Positions 6,537 through 13,085 of a stretch of 17,234 nt of DNA are shown here, piece by piece. Source of the DNA: JBBDXI01 sp040902425 (GTDB taxonomy: Bacteria > Planctomycetota > Phycisphaerae > Phycisphaerales > UBA1924). The DNA is taken from NCBI GenBank assembly GCA_040902425.1, contig JBBDXI010000087.1, positions 1 to 17,234 on the forward strand, in the 5' to 3' direction. Below the pieces are notes generated by a model, which worked only from the letters and a program-made list of their open reading frames with translations, was not told the origin of the DNA and searched no databases. Position 1 is the stretch's first letter. Each line of letters starts with the position of its first letter. The translations under genes and the position numbers were made by a program.

Positions 6537-6686
6537 ATGAGCAAGGGCTTCGACTGCGTGGAGATGAAACGTCAGGCGCAGGAGCGCATCCGTGCCCGGC
6601 TCCGCGGCCTCACGCGCGAGCAGGAACTGGCTTACTGGGCCGAGCAGACCCGCCTCCTCCGCGGGGAGCAGACCGGGAAGCGGTGA
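6537..6686 (+). CDS. 49-residue protein of unknown function
   Basis: The frame reads MSKGFDCVEMKRQAQERIRA, then RLRGLTREQELAYWAEQTRL and a Lys/Arg tail. The opening FDCVEMKR followed by a long amphipathic helix and LTxEQELAYW resembles a recurring type of small bacterial hypothetical protein. I recall this pattern but cannot verify it here. The composition (Glu, Gln, Arg, Leu, Trp, few Gly/Pro) is unlike the noise frames nearby. It may pair with the 74-residue gene 102 bases upstream. No clear Shine-Dalgarno is seen. Confidence 0.6.
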   Translation: MSKGFDCVEMKRQAQERIRARLRGLTREQELAYWAEQTRLLRGEQTGKR

Positions 6687-6721
6687 GAACCGGTGAGGCT
6701 TCTTGCACCCTTTCAGCGCTG

Positions 6722-6787
6722 ACCGGGGGTGGCGCTCGGCTTCGCCTCGCTTCACCCCCGGCTACTTTCTGCCAGCCCTTCGGGCTG
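6722..6787 (+). repeat. Bipartite palindromic repeat, intact copy
   Basis: The first hairpin is ACCGGGGGTGG...CACCCCCGGCTAC (6722-6765) with an internal GGCTTCGCC. The second is CAGCCCTTCGGGCTG (6773-6787). The same two-part layout recurs around the assembly gap at 15918-16053. Confidence 0.75.
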
Positions 6788-6812
6788 AAGAGTCGGCCGG
6801 CCGGAGGTCAGT

Positions 6813-7057
6813 CTGAGCGGGCCGCGAGGTGAGCTGAGCGGGCCGCAAGGTCGGCTGAGCGGATGCGGTCGCGCACGCGATGGCGTACGGGGTGCGGCCG
6901 CGGATCATGGACGCGGGGGCGGTACTTCGGGCCTCTGAGCGGGGCCGCAAAGGCCAACTGAGCGGATGCGGTCGCACGCGGTGGAGTACGGGGTGCGGCG
7001 GCGGAGCATGACGCGGGGGCAGTACTTCGGGCAGTGAGCAGGCCGCAAGGTTCAGCT
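6813..7057 (+). repeat. Short and long direct repeats starting CTGAGCGG
   Basis: CTGAGCGG begins units at 6813, 6834, 6855, 6935 and 6958. Short units (21-23 bases) continue GGCCGCAAGGT. Long units (6855 and 6958, 103 bases apart) share GCGGATGCGGTCGC, GTACGGGGTGCGGC and GTACTTCGGGC with two small indels. A decayed short unit follows near 7035. Confidence 0.7.
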
Positions 7058-7167
7058 GAACGGACCGGGAACGCAATCAGTGGAGCGGGGGGAGCCTCGG
7101 CTGCGCTGGCGGGGCTCCGTTGTTGGGCGGGCGGGATGAGTTTCTGGCCGCGGGCGGGGGCCGCGGG

Positions 7168-7173
7168 TATCCT
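7168..7173 (+). promoter_or_regulatory. -10-like TATCCT before the STAS gene
   Basis: It would start a transcript near 7180, giving a leader of about 23 bases that contains the AGGAG ribosome-binding site. No clear -35. Confidence 0.35.
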
Positions 7174-7202
7174 GCCCCTGTCCGGCCCTCAGGAGACCCC
7201 CC

Positions 7203-7565
7203 GTGCCACCCCCCGAAACCTCCCGCCTCCGCGTCAAGACCGTCGGCGATGTGACCCAGGTCGAGTTCATCGACCGCAACATCCTGGATGAGGCCAACAT
7301 CCAGCTGATCGGGGAGGAGTTGGGGACGCTGATCGAGTCGTCGGCGCGGCCGCGGCTGCTGATCAGCTTCAGCAACGTGGACCACCTGTCGTCGGCGGCG
7401 CTGGGGGCGCTGATCACGGTGCGGAACAAGATCAACGGGAAGAGCGGGCAACTGCGGCTGTCGGACATCGACCCGCAGATCTACGAGGTCTTTGCGATCA
7501 CCAAGCTCAACAAGCTTTTCGAGATTCACGCCACGGCCGCCGAGGCTATTGCCAGCTTCAAGTAG
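7203..7565 (+). CDS. STAS-domain anti-sigma-factor antagonist (SpoIIAA/RsbV type)
   Basis: Such proteins bind an anti-sigma kinase and release a sigma factor; phosphorylation of a conserved Ser switches them off. The 120 residues form one STAS domain. The phosphorylation segment is SNVDHLSSAALGAL at 57-70, with Ser63 or Ser64 as the likely site. The preceding strand LLISF and the closing FEIHATAAEAIASF helix fit the family. AGGAG sits about seven bases before the GTG start. The next gene encodes a kinase of the matching type, which supports a partner-switching pair. No sigma factor gene is in the window. Confidence 0.92.
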   Translation: MPPPETSRLRVKTVGDVTQVEFIDRNILDEANIQLIGEELGTLIESSARPRLLISFSNVDHLSSAALGALITVRNKINGKSGQLRLSDIDPQIYEVFAITKLNKLFEIHATAAEAIASFK

Positions 7566-7596
7566 GCCCCTCCCTGTGCCGCGGCTTCGGCGCCCG

Positions 7597-7616
7597 GCGG
7601 CGAGCAGTGCCACCCG
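7597..7616 (+). repeat. Partial copy of the CGAGCAGTGGCACCC repeat
   Basis: GGCGGCGAGCAGTGCCACCC matches the right arm of the rlmN hairpin (14028-14047) with one base changed. It lies in the spacer between the STAS and kinase genes. Confidence 0.5.
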
Positions 7617-7666
7617 CTGCCGCCCGCGCGCCCGCACGCTGCCTGCAACGCCCCCCCGGCGCCCTG

Positions 7667-8116
7667 ATGCCCCAACCCCCGCCCCAACCGCCCGACGCCG
7701 CCTCGGTCTCCTTCCCCCATGACCGCGCCCGCATCGAGGCGCTGGTGAACGACATCCTCGCGGGCATGGCCCGGCGCGGCTACACCGAGTCGTCGCGGTT
7801 CGCGGTGCGGCTGGCGCTGGAGGAGGCGCTCTCCAACGCCTTCCACCACGGGCACAAGGGGCTGCCGGAGGAGACGCCCATCCGGGTGGACTACCGGATC
7901 GCCGACGACCAGCTAGAGGTGACCATCGAGGACCAGGGCCCGGGATTCAACCCGGCGTCGGTCCCGGACCCAACCCTCGACGAGAACCTGGAACTCCCCA
8001 GCGGGCGGGGCCTGGTCCTCATCAGGGCCTACATGACCGAGGTCCAGTATCTGGGGCGCGGCAACCGCCTGCGGCTGGTCTACACGCGGCCTCCGGCCAA
8101 GGGCGCCGCCGGCTGA
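7667..8116 (+). CDS. GHKL-fold serine kinase, anti-sigma factor (RsbW/SpoIIAB type)
   Basis: The 149-residue protein carries the GHKL ATP-binding boxes: N box LALEEALSNAFHHG (49-62, Asn57), G1 box EDQGPGF (88-94), and G2 box GRGLVLI (113-119). Proteins of this type sequester a sigma factor and phosphorylate their STAS antagonist, encoded just upstream. The ATG at 7667 is chosen because PHDRARIEALVNDIL follows soon after. An in-frame GTG at 7607 would add 20 Pro/Ala/Arg-rich residues encoded by a palindrome fragment. No good Shine-Dalgarno is present, so translation may depend on coupling to the upstream gene. Confidence 0.9.
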   Translation: MPQPPPQPPDAASVSFPHDRARIEALVNDILAGMARRGYTESSRFAVRLALEEALSNAFHHGHKGLPEETPIRVDYRIADDQLEVTIEDQGPGFNPASVPDPTLDENLELPSGRGLVLIRAYMTEVQYLGRGNRLRLVYTRPPAKGAAG

Positions 8117-8144
8117 GGGAACGGGCTAATCACCCCTGTCGGCC

Positions 8145-8150
8145 TAGAAT
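8145..8150 (+). promoter_or_regulatory. -10-like TAGAAT ahead of iscS
   Basis: TAGAAT matches five of six consensus positions and would give a leader of about 60 bases before iscS. No clear -35, and no obvious IscR-type site. Confidence 0.45.
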
Positions 8151-8196
8151 AGAACGCTTCTAAATTCTGGTGGTTCCCGGCTGACGTGGCCGCGGA

Positions 8197-8214
8197 CCCC
8201 GGAGGGGAAACCCC
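8197..8214 (+). promoter_or_regulatory. Shine-Dalgarno of iscS inside overlapping short hairpins
   Basis: The order CCCC-GGA-GGGG-AAA-CCCC places the ribosome-binding GGAGGGG between two C4 blocks. GGGG can pair with either block, so the site can be masked in two mutually exclusive ways just before the ATG at 8217. Confidence 0.45.
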
Positions 8215-8216
8215 GC

Positions 8217-9461
8217 ATGCTCAAGCTTCCCATCTACGTAGACCACGCCGCGACCACGCCCTGCGACCCGCGGGTCGTGGAAGCGATGCTGCCGTACTTC
8301 ACGACGAAGTTCGGCAACCCCGGGAGCCGCAACCACCGGTTCGGCTGGGAGTCCGAGGAGGCCGTCGAGAACGCCCGCGAGCAGTGCGCTGCGCTGATCG
8401 GGGCGGACGCGAAGGAGATCGTGTTCACCAGCGGCTCGACGGAGGCGAACAACCTGGCGATCAAGGGGGCGGCGGCCATGTACGAGAAGGCCCCGGCCAA
8501 CTCGGGGAAGCCGGGGGGGCGGGGGCACATCATCTCCGCGCAGCACGAGCACAAGGCGGTGCTGGACCCGTGCAAGCGGCTGCAGAAGGAGGGGTTCGAG
8601 GTGACGTTCCTGGAGCCGGGGCGTGACGGGATCATCACGGCGGAGGCGGTGAAGGGGGCGATGCGCGGGGACACGATCCTCGTGACGATCATGTGGGCGA
8701 ACAACGAGATCGGGACGATCAACGAGGTCCCGCAGATCGGGAAGCTGTGCCACGAGCGGGGCATCCTGTTCCACACCGACGCGACGCAGTGGGTGGGGAA
8801 GATGCCGACGGATGTGGAGAAGGACCAGATCGACCTGCTGAGCTTCAGCGGGCACAAGATCTACGGTCCCAAGGGGGTGGGGGCGCTGTACGTGCGGCGG
8901 CGGCGGCCGCGGGTGCGGCTGGTGGCGCTGCAGGACGGGGGCGGGCAGGAGCGGGGGTTCCGGTCGGGGACGGCGAACGTGACGGGGATCGTGGGGCTGG
9001 GGAAGGCGGCGGAGCTGGCGAAGGCCGAGATGGACAAGGACGGGACGCGGCTGCTGAAGCTGCGGCGGAAGCTGGAGCAGACGATCACGCGCGAGCTGGA
9101 CCACACGCAGGTGAACGGGCACGCGGAGAAGCGGCTGCCGCAGATCACGAACATCAGCTTCGGGTTCGTCGAGGGCGAGAGCCTGATGATGGCGTGCAAG
9201 GACCTGGCGATGTCGAGCGGGTCGGCGTGCACGAGCGCGAGCCTGGAGCCGAGCTACGTGCTGAAGAGCCTGGGGATCGGGGACGACCTGGCGCACAGCT
9301 CGCTGCGGCTGAGCCTGGGGCGGTGGACGACCGACGAGGAGGTGGACTACGCGATCGGGTCGATCGTGAAGGCGGTGCGGAAGCTGCGGGAGCTCTCGCC
9401 GCTGTACGACATGCACAAGGAAGGCATTGATTTGAGCAAGGTGGAGTGGGCGGCGCACTAG
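8217..9461 (+). CDS. iscS: Cysteine desulfurase, group I (IscS)
   Basis: IscS is a PLP enzyme that takes sulfur from cysteine and passes it as persulfide to IscU. The 414 residues include VDHAATTP, the PLP lysine in SFSGHKIYGPKG (Lys214), and the active-site cysteine in SSGSACTSASLEPSYVL (Cys338). The short active-site loop and the end LSPLYDMHKEGIDLSKVEWA match IscS rather than SufS or NifS. GGAGGGG precedes the ATG. iscU follows 54 bases after the stop, and iscA follows that, giving a short isc cluster. The insertion of a few residues at APANSGKPGGRG explains a length slightly above the E. coli enzyme (404). Confidence 0.96.
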   Translation: MLKLPIYVDHAATTPCDPRVVEAMLPYFTTKFGNPGSRNHRFGWESEEAVENAREQCAALIGADAKEIVFTSGSTEANNLAIKGAAAMYEKAPANSGKPGGRGHIISAQHEHKAVLDPCKRLQKEGFEVTFLEPGRDGIITAEAVKGAMRGDTILVTIMWANNEIGTINEVPQIGKLCHERGILFHTDATQWVGKMPTDVEKDQIDLLSFSGHKIYGPKGVGALYVRRRRPRVRLVALQDGGGQERGFRSGTANVTGIVGLGKAAELAKAEMDKDGTRLLKLRRKLEQTITRELDHTQVNGHAEKRLPQITNISFGFVEGESLMMACKDLAMSSGSACTSASLEPSYVLKSLGIGDDLAHSSLRLSLGRWTTDEEVDYAIGSIVKAVRKLRELSPLYDMHKEGIDLSKVEWAAH

Positions 9462-9515
9462 GATCACGAAGTCCCCCGGGCGCGTTCCCGGGAGTTCGAG
9501 CGGAAGGATTCAACG

Positions 9516-9950
9516 ATGGCATACGGACCCAAGATCATCGACCACTACGAGCACCCGCGGAACGTGGGCTCGTTCGGGACCACGACCGACGTGAAGCAGC
9601 GGGCGGACATCGGGTACGGGCTTGTCGGGGCCCCGGAGTGCGGGGACGTCATGCAGCTCCAGATCAAGGTCGATCAGGAGACGGGGAAGATCGAGGATGC
9701 GAAGTTCAAGTGCTTCGGGTGCGGCTCGGCGATCGCCAGCAGCTCGCTGGCCACCGAATGGCTCAAGGGGCGGACGCTGGATGAGGGGCTGGCGATCAAG
9801 AACACGCAGATCGTCGAGGAACTGAGCCTGCCGCCGGTGAAGATCCACTGCTCGGTGCTGGCGGAGGACGCGATCCGGGCGGCCATTAACGACTACAAGA
9901 AGAAGAACAACCTCCCGGTCGAGGAGCGGCAGGCGGCGTCGGCCCACTGA
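9516..9950 (+). CDS. iscU: Iron-sulfur cluster scaffold protein IscU
   Basis: IscU assembles [2Fe-2S] clusters on three cysteines with sulfur from IscS. The 144 residues show Cys42 and Asp44 in GAPECGDVM, Cys69 in FGCGSAIASSS, and Cys112 in IHCSVLAEDAI. LPPVK at 105-109 is the segment known to bind the HscA chaperone. Cys66 is an extra cysteine at a position usually occupied by Thr. GGAAGG lies about ten bases before the ATG. No hscA or hscB is seen in the window, so the LPPVK partner must be encoded elsewhere. Confidence 0.96.
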   Translation: MAYGPKIIDHYEHPRNVGSFGTTTDVKQRADIGYGLVGAPECGDVMQLQIKVDQETGKIEDAKFKCFGCGSAIASSSLATEWLKGRTLDEGLAIKNTQIVEELSLPPVKIHCSVLAEDAIRAAINDYKKKNNLPVEERQAASAH

Positions 9951-10039
9951 CGGGTGCCCCGGCTCTCCCTAGCCGGTCCGTCCGGCGCGTCACTCGGCGA
10001 ACCCAAGGCCCCCCGGCATCGTCATACCTGAGGAACACA

Positions 10040-10063
10040 ACGGCTCGGAGAGCCGAGCTACCC
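10040..10063 (+). repeat. Palindrome ACGGCTCGGAGAGCCGAGCT..., intergenic copy
   Basis: The stem GCTCGG-AGAG-CCGAGC lies in the iscU-iscA spacer and ends two bases before GCGAGGA, the ribosome-binding region of iscA. All 24 bases are identical to 14056-14079 inside rlmN. Confidence 0.9.
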
Positions 10064-10073
10064 GCGAGGACCC

Positions 10074-10457
10074 ATGAGCACGACCCCGACCACCCCCGCC
10101 GCCCCGGCCGAAGCCCAGGAGGCCCACGGCGTTTTTCTGAGCGAAGTGGCCGCGAAGGAGATCAGGACCATCATCCAGGACCAGGAGCTGGATGCGGAGA
10201 AGGTGCGGCTCCGGGTCGGCGTGAAGGGCGGGGGGTGTTCCGGCTTCAGCTATCTGCTGGACCTGACGGAGTCGCAGAAGGAGACCGACGAGGTCTTCGA
10301 GCAGCACGGGATCAAGATCATCTGCGACCCCAAGAGCCTGCTGTACCTGAGCGGGACGACGATCGACTTCCGCGATGAGCTGATGGGGCGGGGGTTCGTG
10401 TTCAGCAACCCCAACGCGACCACCTCGTGCGGGTGCGGGTCGAGCTTCTCCGTGTGA
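10074..10457 (+). CDS. iscA: A-type iron-sulfur carrier protein (IscA/ErpA family)
   Basis: A-type carriers deliver iron or [Fe-S] clusters to target enzymes. The 127 residues have the three ligands Cys55 (GGGCSGFSY), Cys119 and Cys121 (SCGCGSSF). A Thr/Pro/Ala-rich tail of about 17 residues precedes the conserved domain. GAGGA precedes the ATG. It is separated from iscU by 123 bases that hold a palindromic repeat. Position after iscS-iscU supports the isc assignment. The gene could equally be called erpA, since the C-terminal motif is shared. Confidence 0.92.
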   Translation: MSTTPTTPAAPAEAQEAHGVFLSEVAAKEIRTIIQDQELDAEKVRLRVGVKGGGCSGFSYLLDLTESQKETDEVFEQHGIKIICDPKSLLYLSGTTIDFRDELMGRGFVFSNPNATTSCGCGSSFSV

Positions 10458-10742
10458 CCGCTGGTCGGCCAGGTTGGTGCCCGATAACAACCGCTCGGTG
10501 CGTGCGGTTCGGCCTCGTCCGGGCCGGCCGTTTTGGCCGTGCGCGTGGCCCGGAGAGTGCGGCCCCCGACTACGAACACAAGCCGCATCTTCTTGCCCCG
10601 CCTATAGATGCACTTGCCACCCACCGGCCCGGCACCGTATTCTGCACGGGTCGGGTGGCCGTTCGTGGGTCTGGCCGCCCCGGGGTGAGGATCGGGCGAA
10701 GTTCGCCCCGGCGGCCGCCTCGCCGCCGGCGGAAGGGTCCGC
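10458..10742. other. Spacer between iscA and the ACT-domain gene
   Basis: No coding frame of family character. GC-rich inverted segments such as CCGGGCCGGCC near 10520-10535 could end isc transcription, but there is no T tract. A promoter lies at 10614-10643, leaving a structured leader of about 93 bases. Confidence 0.5.
10614..10643 (+). promoter_or_regulatory. Sigma-70-type promoter for the ACT-domain gene
   Basis: TTGCCA (10614-10619) and TATTCT (10638-10643) are 18 bases apart. This is one of the two best two-box promoters in the window. Confidence 0.55.
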
Positions 10743-11228
10743 ATGAGCCAGGCATCGATGCCGCTGGAGACGACGCACGGGTACGCGCCGCCCATTGTCA
10801 CGCAGTTCTCGGTCTTTCTGCCTAACAAGGTGGGCAAGCTGCTGGACCTGGTGGAGGGGTTCGACGGGTCGGCGGTGGCCATCTGCGCGATCAACGTCCA
10901 CGAGGCGAGCGACTGCGCGATCGTGCGGGTGATCACGAACAACTCCTCCGCGGCCCGGCAGCTCCTGCGGGCGGAGAAGCTGGCGTTCACGGAGACGGAC
11001 ATCCTGGTGGTGGAGCTGTCGGAGGGGAACACGCTGGCGAGCCTGTGCCTGTCGCTGCTGGCGGCGGAGCTGAACATCCACTTCGCGTACCCGCTGATGC
11101 TGCGGCCGAACGGCACGCCGACCATCGCGCTGGCGGTGGATGACATCACGCTCGCGGGGCAGATCCTGCGGCGGAAGCACTTCCGGCTGTTCGGCGAGGC
11201 GGACCTGGCGGGGCGGGCTTCGAGTTAG
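10743..11228 (+). CDS. Double ACT-domain protein, probable amino-acid-responsive regulator
   Basis: ACT domains bind amino acids and usually control a partner. The 161 residues look like two ACT units without a catalytic domain. The first is VTQFSVFLPNKVGKLLDLVE with SDCAIVRVIT. The second begins near ETDILVVELSEGNTLASLC and ends with PTIALAVDDITLAGQILRRK. The mention of FSVFLPNKVGKL corresponds to the usual ligand-binding turn of an ACT domain. GGAAGGG precedes the ATG. It has its own promoter and leader. The ligand and partner are unknown; neighbours give no pathway clue. Confidence 0.88.
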   Translation: MSQASMPLETTHGYAPPIVTQFSVFLPNKVGKLLDLVEGFDGSAVAICAINVHEASDCAIVRVITNNSSAARQLLRAEKLAFTETDILVVELSEGNTLASLCLSLLAAELNIHFAYPLMLRPNGTPTIALAVDDITLAGQILRRKHFRLFGEADLAGRASS

Positions 11229-11260
11229 GGTCGCCGGGCCCGGGGCCGGTGCGCATCTTG

Positions 11261-12050
11261 ATGGCCATGGACACCCCGCGACGCCGGTTCCTCGTTTCGA
11301 TCCCGGGCGCGGCCGCGGCGGCGGCAGCGCTGAGCTGCGGCGCAGGGGCCGCCCGCGCTGAGCCCGGCGCTGCGCGGTCCGCCGAGCCGTGGCCGGGGTA
11401 CCCGCGGCAGAACCCGGACCTCGTGCGGGACATCGTCGGCGCGGCCCACCGGGACGAAGCGAAGGTGCGCGGGCTGCTGGACCTGAGCCCGGCGCTTGTG
11501 AACGCGTGGTGGGACTGGGGCTTTGGCGACTGGGAGTCGCCGCTGGGCGCTGCGGCCCACACGGGGCGCCGCTCGATCGCGCTGCTGCTGCTGGAGCGGG
11601 GCGCGCGGATCGACCTGTTCGCGGCGACGATGCTCGGGCAGCTCGACGCGGTGCGGGCGCTGGTCGCGGCGAGCCCTGGGATCCAAGGGACGCGGGGGCC
11701 GCACGGGATCTCGCTGCTGGCGCACGCGAAGGCCGGGGGCGCCGAGGCGGGGGCTGTGGCGGAGTACCTCGCGGGGCTGGGCGACGCCGACGTGCCGGAG
11801 AAGGACCTGCCGCAGGGCGCTCGGGGGGACCTACCGCTTCGGCGAGGGCGAGCAGGACACGCTGATCGTCGGCGAGGTCCGCGGGCAGCTCTCGATCCAG
11901 CGGCCGGGCCAGTTTGCGCGGACGCTCCGAAGGACGGGCGAGCGCGAGTTCTCGCCGTCGGGGACGCCGAGCGTGATCGTGCGCTTCGAGGGCGTGGCGC
12001 TGAGCATCGCGGACGGACCGGCGAAACTCAGCGCCACGCGATCGCCGTAA
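11261..12050 (+). CDS. Tat-exported ankyrin-repeat protein, frame interrupted at a G6 run
   Basis: The N-terminus MDTPRRRFLVSIPG followed by an Ala-rich core fits a Tat signal (RRxFL), so the protein is probably exported folded. Ankyrin-like repeats follow: AAHRDEAKVRGLLDLSPALV, SPLGAAAHTGRRSIALLLLE, ATMLGQLDAVRALVAA. In this frame the sequence becomes Arg-rich noise after about 11820. The +1 frame then gives TYRFGEGEQDTLIVGEV, RGQLSIQRPGQF and a C-terminal domain ending at TAA 12048-12050. Removing one G from 11823-11828 joins both parts. Either a sequencing error or a recent pseudogene explains this. Starts at 11261 and 11267 are both possible. Its end lies ten bases from the convergent rplI. 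Confidence 0.75.
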
Positions 12051-12060
12051 CCAGCCCCGG

Positions 12061-12942
12061 TCAGCGCCGGCCGCGGCGGACGGGGGGGAGGCCGAAGTCG
12101 GGCTTGGAGACGGGGGTGCCCCAGCCGCCGCCGGACTTCTTCTCGGATGGCGCGGCGTCGGCGCCCTCCTTGCCTTCCTTGCCTTCCTTGCCCTTGCCGC
12201 CTTCCTTCCTGGGCTTCTTCTCGCGGGCTTCCTTCTCGGGCCTGGCCTCGCCGGCCTCGGGCTTCTCGCGGGCGGGCTTGTCCTTCGCCTCGCCCTTCTC
12301 GCTCTTCTCGCTCTTCTCGCCCTTGCCCTCGCCCTTCTCGCGCCTGGCCTTGCCCTCGGGCCTGGCCTCGGTCGTGGCGGGGGCGGCGGCGCCGGCGGCG
12401 CCCTGGGGGGCGGCCTGACCGTCGGCGCCCTGGGGGGCTGCGACCTCGGCGGGGGCCGGCTCGTCGTGACGCAGCTCGAGCTTGCGGTCGGGGTTGACGG
12501 TGAGCTTCACGGTCGCGTCGAGGTCGGTGTCGAACTTGATGTGGACGTCGTAGTTGTCCACCCGCTTGATGCTCTGGTTCAGGCGGACATCGCGGGGCCG
12601 GACGCCGGGGAAGCCCGCCTCGTGGAGCGCGGTGGCGATCTCCTGCTGGGTGATCGAGGCGTAGAGGTGCCCCAGCTCGTTGCAGGAGCGGACCAGGGTG
12701 ATGTGGGCGCCGCTCATCTTCTCGACCAGGCCCTCGCGCTGCTGGCGGAGGGCCGCCAGCTCGCGCTGGGCCTCGGCGCGCTTGGCGGCCACGGCGGCGA
12801 TGGCCTCGTCGCTGGGCGTGGTGGCCATGTCGCGCGGGAGGAGGAAGTTGCGGGCGTAGCCGACGCGGACGTTGACGACATCGCCGACGATCCCGAGCGA
12901 GTCGACGTTCTCGGTGAGCAGGAGCTTGAGGTTCTTGGCCAT
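12061..12942 (-). CDS. rplI: Ribosomal protein L9 with a long charged C-terminal extension
   Basis: L9 binds 23S rRNA at the L1-stalk base and helps keep the reading frame. Residues 1-about 50 carry the N-domain with VGDVVNVRVGYARNFLLP. A connecting helix follows, and the C-domain runs to about 155. The family usually ends near 150 residues, whereas this protein has 293. The extra 134 residues are an Ala/Pro segment and then a Lys/Glu/Gly-rich low-complexity tail (repeats such as GEKSEKSEKGE). They end in a more ordered FGLPPVRRGRR. GGAAGG precedes the ATG. It is alone, not next to rpsF or rpsR. The tail is real coding sequence, since codon periodicity holds to the stop. Confidence 0.95.
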   Translation of the reverse strand: MAKNLKLLLTENVDSLGIVGDVVNVRVGYARNFLLPRDMATTPSDEAIAAVAAKRAEAQRELAALRQQREGLVEKMSGAHITLVRSCNELGHLYASITQQEIATALHEAGFPGVRPRDVRLNQSIKRVDNYDVHIKFDTDLDATVKLTVNPDRKLELRHDEPAPAEVAAPQGADGQAAPQGAAGAAAPATTEARPEGKARREKGEGKGEKSEKSEKGEAKDKPAREKPEAGEARPEKEAREKKPRKEGGKGKEGKEGKEGADAAPSEKKSGGGWGTPVSKPDFGLPPVRRGRR

Positions 12943-13045
12943 GGCCGGCTGTCCTTCCGCCCTTTTTTGTGATGGGCGGTGAAGTTAGGAGCCGCGCGGC
13001 CGGATGACTCCCCGGCTCGATCCGCGGCCCCAGCGTGGGGGCGGG

Positions 13046-13051
13046 AGTGTA
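13046..13051 (-). promoter_or_regulatory. -10-like TACACT upstream of rplI
   Basis: On the minus strand TACACT would place the start of transcription about 100 bases before the L9 ATG. No -35 is evident. Confidence 0.3.
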
Positions 13052-13085
13052 GGCCCGGGGGTGGCGAGGGTCGCCACAGCGGCCG

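Larger units (their letters stand above)
6687..7202. other. Gene-free stretch filled with repeats
   Basis: No frame here looks protein-like. The stretch holds a bipartite palindromic repeat (6722-6787), an S-S-L-S-L-S series of direct repeats (6813 to about 7057), and a weak hairpin GGAGCC...GGCTCC (7091-7118). The leader of the STAS gene, with TATCCT at 7168-7173, closes it. Confidence 0.7.

Noticed and set aside
6475..6540. A 21-codon mini-ORF starting GTG after TACAAT and overlapping the ATG of the 49-residue gene (ATGA)
   Set aside because: The GTG is only three bases from the -10, probably upstream of the transcription start, and the peptide has no recognisable character.
6762..7076. 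Minus-strand 104-codon frame across the repeat array
   Set aside because: The translated sequence only mirrors the CTGAGCGG units, and the two long units differ by frame-shifting indels, so it is not under coding constraint.
7091..7118. Intrinsic terminator GGAGCC...GGCTCC
   Set aside because: The stem is six base pairs with a long loop and is followed by GTTGTT, not a T run; too weak to call.
11823..11828. Programmed ribosomal frameshift in the ankyrin gene
   Set aside because: No slippery heptamer followed by a convincing stimulatory structure; a one-base error or mutation in the G run explains it more simply.
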